A model generated the notes under the pieces. It saw only the letters and a program-made list of their open reading frames with translations, searched no databases and had not been told where the DNA came from. A DNA stretch of 64,000 nucleotides, taken from positions 2,578,359-2,642,358 of the forward strand of contig CH003364.1 of assembly GCA_000149265.1 (NCBI GenBank), in the 5' to 3' direction. Of the stretch, positions 48,642 to 60,500 are shown one piece after another; position 1 is the first letter of the stretch; each line of letters starts with the position of its first letter. The position numbers and the translations under genes were made by a program. The stretch is from Ciona savignyi (lineage: Eukaryota > Chordata > Ascidiacea > Phlebobranchia > Cionidae).

Positions 48642-51600
48642 ATGGGTCGCGTTGTTTTCGGATATGGGTTACTTAGAGGAACGGTCTTGAAACATAAGAC
48701 GGTTGTCGCGTGTGGGATTGGTTTAGCGTTTTGTGCATTCTTGTGTTATTCGTTTATACATGAGGGCAGGCCTGGGAAAGTTCGCTCGACAGGCGTGGAT
48801 TATGAAGGCCCCGATCTTTTCGATTCATTTGGGTTCATATACCCATACAACAACGAAGAGTTGGAGAAATTGGCGATAGGCGAGGCCGGCCCGAATCCTT
48901 TAGATCCTGATCGAGTTGTGGAAAACTTGATACAGCTTGAAGAAGAAGCTTTGGTTCAAGTAAAGTCCGAACTAAACCAGACATCTCCGTTGAACAGGCC
49001 AGGTAGATGCAAAATAGTGATTGTAAATCACTAAATAAAGATCCCTGAATTTTTAATTATCACGGGAGATAGGGCAATTTTAGATTATGCACAACAAACA
49101 TCAAATTAAAACAAGCACATAATGTCTCATAGTGTGTATATTGACCTTAGTTTATGTTAATCTGTCGTTCCTTTTCAGTATATGATGAAAGTGGGAACGA
49201 ACTCGGACTACGGTTTCTAATAGTCAGCGACTGGGGTGGTAAACCTGAGCCACCTTATACCACGCACGCGCAAATGAACGTAGGAAGGGCAATGGCTGAC
49301 TTTTCAACTCGGTACGATTGCTCTTTTGTGCTGTCGCTAGGAGACAACTTCTGTGATAAAGGAGTGAAAGACGTGAATGATCGTCGTTTTGAGGTATATT
49401 AAATTCTTATTTTAACCTCGAGATGGCGCTCTAACCAAACGGTCATATTTGTTAATGTGGCCGAATGGTTAATGCGATCAATAAATATACCATTTTTATA
49501 CCAAAACTGCCTTAGCAACAATCCCTCCATGAATTCGAAATTTATCCCAATAAAAAAATATTGGTTGGTTGTATGGTGGAATAATGAATGTGATCCATTT
49601 ATGCACATATTTCCGGATAAAAAATATAAAACGATTTTAGTGACGAGACTATTATGATTCGAAACTCGTTCTGTAAATATTCATGGCAATTCGATGACAG
49701 TGGTTTAGGGGTCTAGCGGTTAATGGTTTAAATCTGGACACTGTAAAAATCAATGCATTTTCGAAATTTACACTCTAGTAAGGAATATAGCATGGTTTTA
49801 ATTTTACTTACAAATTGATTTAAACCAAATTGGCTGTTACAGGACTCTTTCGAAGACGTATTTTCTCAGCCTTCATTACAAAGGCCATGGTACCTTATAG
49901 CAGGCGACAAAGATTACAAAGGAAACGTCAGTGCTCAAATTGAATACACTAAACTTTCAAGGTAAAATAATGATTTGAAAACTAGGCATTATAGTTACTC
50001 CGCGGCGAAAACATTATAATGTCTCGTCTTAAAATAAATGTTGTAATCAACACGCCATTGGCATTTTAGTGCATACTATAGTTTTATTTCATTTAACAGT
50101 TTAATATTGCAATATACATATGGCCTTGGCTCGTTTATTTGTTTTTTTCTGTAACCGTATTGCGGGTGGAGATTTGTCAATGTTTAACATATGAACCGGA
50201 GACGGTAGGTATTATTTGCCCTGCGACGCCAAGCAGGATGATGTGACATTAGAAACTCGACAATCGTGAACTTTGCCCAGTTTGAACACCACTTATACAA
50301 AGATTTGCCGGTCTAGTAATAGCCCTATGGCCTGAACCTACTTTGTACCCACGCCCACTGAAAAACAAGGTTGCACCGATTTCCTTGGGTCTTGCAGAAG
50401 GCAGGCTTACGTCATCACTATGTATTTGTCCTACTTCTAACTCGGTTAAGTTGGATCGTAAAATCACGGCTGTATTTCACGTAAATTAAGTACTCTTGTT
50501 GTGTCAAAACAAGTTTACATTTATATACCATATAAACTTAATAGTTACCATATAAACCTGTGAATTAACGATATACTGCTATATTCACGACGAAGCGCAA
50601 GTGAATTTGTTTTGGTTATACGTCTAAGGTGCAGCAGTGTTGACTTCCTAAAAATCCTACATAAATACACGTATTATACATAGCTTAACCAGAACGATTA
50701 CCGTGATTTTTTTGTTGTCAGTCTATCATACTGACAAACAGATCCATACAGACGGTAAAACAAGCACGGTACTAGTGAACTGACTTATCACTTCACAAAC
50801 GGAAAAACACCACGTCATCATATAGTATTAATACAGAAAAAAATCAAACATACTGCTGTAAAGGCCAATATTTTTTACAGTTTTGTTTTTATTGGACTTT
50901 CCACACACCAGATAGACTACCGCCGTTAGTTCGCATTGGCTCTGCATTACAGGTGTTCCACTTGTTTGTTTACCCGACTCGGTGACCTTCTGGTCTTTCG
51001 CTGCCCAAACCTGCCGAGCACATGGTTTCATTTGTCCCCATTTGTTTTTTGTTTCTTATCTATGTTACACACTTAATGCAAAATAAATACAATTTAATTT
51101 AATTGGACAAGGGTTAATGTGATTGAAAGAAAGGGTGTTTTATTTATACTGTTAGTTTGTTGTGCGCGCTGTTTGACCGCTGTCTGCATCTATACAAAAG
51201 GTGCCGTCAGCAGTTACTACTTCCTTGTGGTTATTGTTCTTTTTTAATCAATGCACGCTTTTTCAGGCGCTGGGCATTTGAAAGCAAGTATTATAAGATG
51301 TCAGCGAATCTTCCGACCTTTCGTAATGTTTCGGTCGATTACATAATGATCGACACAGTGGAACTGTGTGGTATGCCTCCACCAAATGGAAGGGTCAGCC
51401 GACAGGACCCACGAATATAACTGCAGCTGAAAAGCAATGGGCGTGGTTAGAGCACGCTTTAAAGAATTCAGGGTAAACTAAACGGTTTACAAACATTTAA
51501 TACATCACCTACAATGTCCAATTAAAACATATTTCCATTGCAAATTTAACTTCAAATTGTTATTACTCCTAACCGAACAATATTTTATCAGCGCCGAGTA

Positions 51601-52387
51601 CTTGGTAGTGGGTGGCCACTACCCGGTATATTCTGGTGGAAGGCATGGCTCGACAGATTGCCTGGTTAAGCGCTTGCAACCGATGCTTGATAAGTTCCGC
51701 GCCTCTGCCTATTTCTCTGGCCACGACCACAGTGTGCAGGTAAATGTAATATTTTATGTTTTAGTTCTAGGTCTATTTGGCTCACTTGGGATTGTGTTAC
51801 TTCGGGAAATTTAAAGATTATTATTAACATTACAAAAAGATGAAAATACCAAATTTAAAACATTTCAGCATGTAAAATCATCAAACAACGGAGGCGTCCA
51901 TTACTTTGTCGCTGGTGCAGCCAGCGCCGACGACGACCGCCCTGAACACTTAGATGGTATCTATTCTAACACTCGTTACTTTTGGACGAACCACCTTGAT
52001 CACTCTGAAGGCGCGTTTATCTATTGTGACGTTAGAAAGGATAAGATGTCGGTTTCGTTCATCAAAAGCGACCAAAAAGTCCTTTACATTGCTACTATTC
52101 TACCACGAAGCAATCCAGCGAACTTGGCACCGGAAAACAGCGGAAACTGGCTGACGATTCCTGTTCTGCAGCAGCATAAAAGCGCTCCAATAAGGCCCAA
52201 GAATTTTCAACCGTACCATCAACAGCGTTCACAACGTCCAAATGCATTTCAACAGTACAGACAGCGACAACAGGTTCAGCAGCAAAGGGCCCGTCAAGCG
52301 CAAAAAAATCAATGGAAAAATACAATGCAAAATCGTCAAAAACAACGACAACAGAGACAATATCATTACCGAGGACCAGCGCTATAG
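48642..52387 (+). CDS. ACP5: Purple (tartrate-resistant) acid phosphatase-like, membrane-anchored, frame broken
   Basis: Six exons: 48642-49002, 49179-49393, 49843-49961, 51267-51472, 51592-51739, 51869-52387. Alignment by motif to the ACP5 family is clear: [71 protein letters not shown] hydrophobic anchor ([16 protein letters not shown]) near the N-terminus replaces the usual signal peptide, and a Gln/Arg-rich tail of about 65 residues is added. Two metal-site motifs are changed: GDNFY reads GDNFC and GNHD reads GDKD. Inside exon 4 the frame shifts after DTVELCG, near 51371-51405; either a one-base loss or a 35-nt intron (51371-51405) explains this. These enzymes cleave phosphate esters using a Fe-metal centre; activity here is doubtful. 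It may be a pseudoenzyme. Confidence 0.8.
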
Positions 52388-54517
52388 AATGTCATTCTGT
52401 TACCATCCATATCATTTAGATACTCAAGTGTTCATTTTAGGATTTTCATCATATTTACTGTTGATTATTAAAAAACACCTCAGTATTGATTGGTTTGGAG
52501 TCTGTGAGCAATCTAAATTAACTGCTTGACGATCGTTACAGGCGAAAAAGGGCAAATTTCACTTCTGTGCTTAACTATGGCGCAAGCTTTTCGCAGGACG
52601 CAAATCAAAGTTGTCCGCTTCTGTTTGAAATGTTGGTCACGTGGTTATGTGGTCATGTGGGCGTATTTTGACGCAAGTTAAATTGCGGTGGAATCAGCAA
52701 TGTTGGTCGGATAAGCAGCGTCTCAATGTTTATCCAGGCATCACCGATAAGTCCAACAGTTCTGTTCAAGTACCGTGCAAATACATTAGGCAAGCCTGGA
52801 CTGTGTTTATTGACAAACAGAAAGATTTTCGAACTCTGTCAAAGTTACAAATGATTCTCGAAACATCCTTTAGAGTTTAGGGTTACAACAAACCTCTAAT
52901 GGGCCTTCCATGGCCTAAATTCCTGGTCCCGGTAGCTGCTGTGGACCCGCCCATATTAATGTAATATACAGCAAACCTCCATGTAATAAACCGTCTACAA
53001 TTAGCTTTGGCATCAAATTTCACTTTCTAACTTGTGCCCCATAAAAACATGTCATTTATTTAATATTCTTTTATGGCTTTTGTTGAGCAACGTATGAATA
53101 CAAAAATATATTGGCGTACGCGTTTATGTGAAGATATACAGGATATGTAGTTTTTGACGTTAAATCCCCATTCTGCTGTGAAAATGATTTGTTTTGGCCC
53201 TTTGTTGAGCTTTTTGTGAAAAAACAAGGTTACAAAATATTTTTCCGCCGTGATACGCTGTTTGGTGGCACAGGTTAAAACCTGGTGCAAAACATAAGTA
53301 GAACAACAGAGCGAACTCATTTCCTTGCAGGCGTGTCATATACTGACCGATCATGTGTCCACCGAATTGAAAACATTTGATTGACATAATATTAAAAACA
53401 GTGTGTTTGTTCAAATGTGCCGGGCTACGACCGTTTAAAATTTTATAGACAGGTTAACGATCTAAAAGGAATAAGAAAAGAAAGAAAACGTCACAATTTC
53501 AATAACGATTCACGCCATCGATTTACAGTGTTTGAGGCGTACACAGTAAGACGTTTTTACTGCTTTTACGAATCACTTGGTCGTGATCTTTGATCCAGGG
53601 TCCAATTGTAATATTTGCATCTCGTCGACATATTAGTTACATGACAGAAGTTGCAATTATAATATTACACCACTACAATGCCCGAGGGTTTGAATGACCA
53701 GTTGGTGTTTAGAAAACGAATCATTATTACAAGTCACCAACAGTTGCTGTGGGCATTTTTAAATGTGAATACTACGCATCTACACAACACCTATAAAAAT
53801 GAATTCTGATATAACAAAAGTCATCACCTCAAAAAAGGGCCCAAGCGCGAATGCGGTAGTGAAATCAGAACTTTGGCGATGTTATGTGTATATGCGTTGA
53901 AGTGTATGTAAATAAGACAAAGGTGAAAACGTTTACGGTCCAAAGTTTTGCTCTATTTTAAGGTCGGCACTTGCCGAATACGATTTGCAGCAGTTTGCTC
54001 CACGTCACATAAATAGGAGATGCGCTCGACTAATATTGAAACCCAGCGGACTTTGGACCGGTCGACTTTCTGTGACGTTTTTCTCTTATTTTTCTCAAGG
54101 CTCAACGTGAATATGTAGGTCAACTTGAGATAGTAGTTTTGTTTGTCCGGGATTTCAATTTGATAAAAAATTTAGATCATTAAATTGCACCGGTACAAAC
54201 AAACACATTGCATGGTGTGTATTGCGCAAACATCGCTTATTGTTATCGCTGATTACCACATTTCTTGTGTAACCTTGTTAAGCACACTATATATGAAACA
54301 AATACTGACAGATTGCATAATGCACACAAATAATGATGTAGTCGAAATGCAAGCCATGCTATAGGTGGTGAGAAAGATATTTCACCATGTTCCTCATATG
54401 TGGACTTTAATCCAGGGCAAAACAGATTGCACAACCGAGGATTTTGTTTAGCGCCCCCTATCGAAAACCGACTCCTTTCTCTCGTCTTTATTTTCTTTGT
54501 CCGAAATTCGTGGTTGT
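52388..54517. other. Intergenic DNA
   Basis: Between the phosphatase-like gene and the lipid transfer protein gene. Several short open frames (for example 52641-52880, 53060-53320) show no domain or splice pattern. Nothing else recognised. Confidence 0.45.
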
Positions 54518-54525
54518 TATAAAAG
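54518..54525 (+). promoter_or_regulatory. TATA box of the lipid transfer protein gene
   Basis: TATAAAAG lies 57 bases before the start codon, in a GC-richer setting (GCGAGCGAATCG downstream). Spacing suits a transcription start near 54548 and a short 5' UTR. Confidence 0.65.
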
Positions 54526-54574
54526 CGAGCGAATCGTTCCGCAAATCGGACCAGCGAAAAGTGAACCCAATAAG

Positions 54575-57500
54575 ATGGAGCTACACGCATTCATCTTGAG
54601 TTTGTTATTACTGACGATTGTCTCAGATACAGAATCACGTAAGTACGAAATTAAATTAAAGTTCAATTAAGTGCATGTTAAACGTATTTCGTAGCGAGTC
54701 TACTGCTAATTCACAAAGAATTGCCGCAGCTTAAACCATTGCAAAACGATTACATATATATCGTCTTAAATATATATTTGTGTTCTTATATCATTCTTGT
54801 ATAAGTGGTGGTACACTAGTATCGGTTATAAGCTAATAATTTCGTTGTGCGTCTTAGTGTGGTTAATTTTGTGTAAATATCGATATTTTAGATAATATCC
54901 GGGACTTTCGCTTATATTTTTGCGTTCTTATACCTCCATATAGTAATATACATTTTAGTTTTGCTCGGAAAGCGGTTAGCATTGCGTGTAAACTGCCATT
55001 GCGTCTTGTTTTTCCCGATAAGCTTGTTTGCGATCAGGCAATGACGTTGCGTTGCACAGGTTTTAAAGCCCAGCTGACACAGCAATCTACACAACTGCAT
55101 TTGTTTATTAATGCATGCTTTAATAATGATCATACTTGGTTATGAAAATTGAGTAGTAATAAATATTTAAGTGTTTAGGTTTTATACTACAGTTTAATAT
55201 CGGAATTGGTTTTCGGCGAATTCCATTTGCGCTTGCGAATTTACTAAAATGTGTTTTGATCACGCTTAAGTCCGCCAACGCAATTTAAGGCAACTTATTA
55301 GTGGGTTAAACTTGTTTTGCACGCAACTTTTGGCAATTTTGCATGCCATTACTTAAATCAGTATCGAACCACGCAATTTAAAGAAGGTCAATTTCTTGCG
55401 TTATTGTCGCGAAAGCCGAATCAGGAAATGATTTGTATTGATCGGCAATCATTCTTTAAATGGGTTGAGAAAAGTCTTGTATTGTTTGCAAGTTGAATAT
55501 TGTGCGATTTTTTTTGCATCCTGCGTTTTATAAAGCAACATCCAGATAGTGTAATAATCTAAGTCTATGCCAAATGATAAAACTTGCTGTCAACAATTTA
55601 GTCGGCCTACTTGCCCTCGTTTGAACTCTTGTTTTGGGGAACTCGCTCTCCTTCAGATATCAAAAATTAGGTCAACCGGTGTTTTTCTGTAGTGTTATAC
55701 CTGTAAACCAACCTCTTGTTTACGACATCGGTCAGCGGATCAGTTTCATCTTAAAACTCCGGCTTTGTTCCGTACCTCGTTTACGCAAAGTCAAGTCCCA
55801 CGGCGAAGTGCGGCAAAGCACGTGATTTCTTTGTTTTCGACCTCTCAGCTGACTTAACTCAGGCGTGACGAGTCGTCTGCCTGAAGCAGATAATTATGTT
55901 ATCGGGGAGAAAGAGTGCGTGGAAAACATTCGCCTTTTAAATGACTTATCACCGTGGGGATCTCAGCAAGGGCGAAAATAAATGTGCCGATATTATGTTT
56001 TCAAAATTATAATGTTAATCATTTCTTTTCATTGTTGCAGTAAATTTTAATATAAATATCGCCTAGGGGTTCAGTTTAAATGTTTTTAGTGTTTTATAAC
56101 TGCGAAGTGTAAAACAAAGTTTGTGATCGTTTGTACATTAACTTCTATTGCGCCATCCTTAAACCGCCGGGTTATTGCAGTTGTAAATCAATTAAACTCG
56201 TATCAGTGGCGCACACTTGTCGCGACCTTCGTTCAGAAGCTTCATATAAATTGCCGTTTCAGCGATTTTGACTGCTTCGAACCAAAACCCTCCCACTTTA
56301 CTCTCCTCCTCTCTTTTGTTAAAACTCGTTCGCTCAGCGTGTGGCCTTCCGAAGAAGTGCGCAACGCAGTGATGTGTATAATTCGGAACAAATTCAATAC
56401 CCCTGTGTTTTCTTCCACGTAAGCCCACTATCGCTAACATTTTCGCGGTTTGGAATAAAACATCCACAAACATTCTTTTCCGCCACTGAATTGGACTTTG
56501 CCCGAGTCCGGTAACGAAAATTGCAGCTGTTGTTTTTTCTTCTTCAAACCGTGCAGAGATTTGCAGCGACTCTTGTGGCTGACCCACAAAGCGGTTCTCG
56601 CGACCTTCTAAGCGAGTTCATTTTATTTTGCTCCGCTAACGGTCTTTTCAATAGTCAAAAACATTGTTTTATTTAAACGGGTGAAAGTCCATGTTATTAC
56701 AGGCCACTCCTTTCACCACTTATAACTTATATTACAGGATCTCTGGACAATTCGCTTCAGTGCGCAACAACATGCGAAGGTATGACCCAATTTTAAACAA
56801 AAATATTTTGATCCAAAACCGCACACATTTGACGCCATTTTTTTACAGACCCTGTTAACTTCGCATACAGCGTTGGCTATTCATACCAATACACCTACAA
56901 CGCTGTTGTTACCAGTAGTTTCTACGAGGAATCTACTGAAGGCCAACGATCTACCGTAGAGATACAAGCATCATTATTGGTTGACGTATTGACGCCATGT
57001 GAACTTGTTCTGAGGGTTAGTCAACATTATTTAACATGTTCATAAAATGAATGGTAAAATATCACAGAAGTTATTAAAAAATATTTTGGCTAACCACAAA
57101 CTGGACTAAACAATTTTTGGGTTCAAACAAAACTTAAGAAAGCCCTGCTGAATAATTTTATGTTTTGAAAGTGCAATTTGCCACTTATAAGAGACTGGAC
57201 AAATGGGGGTTGTTTACACTTTAAAAGTAATTAATTAAAATCGGGAGTGCAACCATAAAGGTAAAAAGTAGTTTTGGAAACATGTACAACAAACTTCTTA
57301 GTCAAGACATAAGCTACAACATGATAAAATTGCAATATTCCAGTATGAGTTAATAATAATACATCCTAATGTGTTTAAATTCAAACTTTGTTTCTATTTT
57401 TACTTTTTTACCAAAATATTTTTATTTCTGTTTGTATTAATTAAAAAAACACTATAAATTGCTTTGCTAATGTATTTTCCATTCAATAGGTAACTCAGGC

Positions 57501-60500
57501 ATCAATCGACACGCCAGGAGTAGCAGAATGGGAGAGGAGCTTGCTAAGCAACCCTCTTCACTTCAATCTGCAAGACGGAAAGATACCGGAAATCTGTGCC
57601 TCCAATAACGACCCTGCATGGGTGCTGAACATCAAACGTGGCATGCTGTCCGCCTTTCAAGTTTCCACCGTCGAGGAGGCTGGTAATGTTAGAGAGGTAA
57701 GAGCAAAGAAATATCTAAATGCTGCTGTACAGCATTCACAACAGATAACACGGATTTCAAAGTTGTCTGTTTATTGTTCAGTACATGTTTATATCTTTAC
57801 CCGAAGCTAAGCAATATTGTGTTTTTAAGGAAAGAACTTACTCGTTTTACTTAATGCTAAGCAGTATTATCCTTTTTAAATAAAAAGAAACCTACCACGA
57901 AACCCAATTTAATTCTTATCCAGGTTGATGTAACTGGAGATTGCCAGTCATTTGTGGATGTAGAAACTTCAGGGAACACCAAAGTTTTCACCAAGCAGAA
58001 GGACTACAACACATGTGCAGGCAGAGACCAACATCTGTTGTTCTCCCACTTCACCCCTTACCCAAGCGATTCTGTAAGTTGTTTTAGTTTTAAACAAAAA
58101 ATTCCCAATTTCTAGTCATTTTCCTTTTTAATAACCTCAGGCATTTTAATACAATTATCCATGTTTATAAACATATTCACTGTACAATAATCATTTGTAG
58201 TATTGTTAAAAAATACTTTCCATTTACAGCCTAGGCAGAACTTCATCTACAGCCAACAGACATGCACACAGCAAGTAAGAGGCCTCATGTTATATTCCAC
58301 CGTGTGCAGTGAACAACACACATTCCGGCCGTTCAGCACCTCTGAGAGTGGGGCAAGGACATCCATCACCCAACGCCTTACATATTCTGGAAAATCCCGC
58401 ACTTATGGAGCAGAGCAACGTAAGAATCATCCTACACAATTTCAGACAGTTTTAATCCACCTCATGGCATTCCTGTTTTAATAATAAGAATTTACAATAA
58501 TTATGATTATATGATTGATATTATGTTTGTAGAATATATTACTTAAAGTACTTTACCTTTTTAAAGTATTACACATGCTTTTATGTTATATGTTAGCATT
58601 CAAACATATATACTTTCCATTTTTAGTTGGAAACTCCGATGCTAGACGTACAACTCTGGCATTTGACAATGAAAAAGTAGTAAGGGGGCTGTCTTCAGAC
58701 ATCTCTGAGCTTCAAACTTTGTTTACCTCTGTATGCCATACCATGTCACTTGAGAATTACAAACAGGTTTGCTCATCATTTTTAATTGAAATTTCAAAAT
58801 ACAATAAAATTCTAACAATAACATTTAATTCAGGTCGCTCAAGATTTTATTCAGATGGTTTTCCTGCTAAGAAAACTGGATGTTTCTGCTCTGCAGCAAT
58901 CTTACAGTGCTTTGGATGGTGCATGCCCTCAATGGGAATCTGCTCTGAAGTGAGTATAGTGTTGACCCTAAAAATCAATGCACCAGCATGTCCATTGTGC
59001 CTTTAACTAAAGTTCCACCGTAGCAAATTCTAAAAAATATTATACTCTGACTCAACCACATCAGGATAAAAAATGACCCAATTCTAATGTTCACAGGGAG
59101 ATGTTCCGGGATTCTCTGCAGTGGTGTGGTAGCGAGGGCTGTGTTGTATTCCAAACACGACTTATTGCTGCCGGTACTGATGCAGTTGATGATGACACAG
59201 CAGCACGATGGTTGACTGGCATGAGCATGATCACCCAACCAACTCAATCCATGTTGGAAGGCCTCACTGTAAGTTATGGTTTCATTGGAATTTGACTAGA
59301 TAATTTTAATGATTATCACTTACTTTTGCAAAATAGTAAGCAAAATAGATTTTAATGTATATCAATTAATTTTGCAAAATAGTGCTTTTATTTTATGGAA
59401 TAAACTACATATATTTTTCAATTTTGGTGTTACAAAAGTGTGCAGCATTACTGGGATCCTTAAATCCTTTTTCACTACATTATGAATATCAGAATATGTA
59501 CACAATCTAATTCTCCATTTTCTTTAGGCTGTGGCAAGAAATGGCAGATTGAAGGAGAAGGCATACTTGACCACAGGAACCTTAATCCACAAGATCTGCT
59601 CATCAGAATCGACCAACTGCTTGACACAACCCATCGTCTCAACTGCTGTCGACTTTTTCCAGGACAAACTTGGCTACAACTGCAGAACAACCAACCCTGA
59701 ATCCAAGAAAGAGGTTTGATCAATTTGTTGTTACACTTTACAATATTTTTATTATAACTTAATATAGTTGATTGCTAAGCCAAGATTGGTAATGTTAGTC
59801 CATTTATGAGTTATGGTTTTGTAAAATAGTGCTGGCAAGTATCCAAGACAATACAAATTATAGATTTTTGTAGGAAGATCTATCAATATACAGTGATTTT
59901 CATGCAGATTCTCCTTGCGTTGAGAAGTCTGGGTAATGCAGGAAGATTCAGTGCAATCAACACCATCTCTGCATGTGCTGTGGAGCCAGAAAATGACATG
60001 GAAACCAGGATCTCAGCAGTTGAAGCTTTCAGAAGACTGCCCTGCAATTCAGACGTAAGTTGAATTGTATGTGTTTTTGGAAAGCTAATACTTTAACTAT
60101 TAACTTTAAATAAATTGTATGCTCTCATTTGATTTAGGGTAAACTAAACCAAAACTTAGGTTAAAATATGCAAAAAGTACATAAAAGCATGGTTATATAT
60201 TTTAAGCCAATAATAAGTGTCACATATATTTCTCCAACAACGTGTAAAAACCAACTGTTTATATGTGGGTTATTTAAACATCTGTTTTCTAAAGAAAGTG
60301 GCTGTTAAGAGGTGTAAACATAACCATAATTTCTACCTTTTAGAGATCGGCAATTTCTCGCATCGTTTTCAACAACGAACTAGATGCTGAGCTGAGAATT
60401 TCATCCTTCCTTGCTATGATGCAGTGCCCAACACCATCCTTCATCTCTCAGATCAATGCAATGCTTGACACTGAACCAGTTAGGCAAGGTAATTGGTTGA

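Noticed and set aside
56123..56587. Genes inside intron 1 of the lipid transfer protein
   Set aside because: Overlapping open frames on both strands with no recognisable domain; more likely chance in a GC-richer intron segment.
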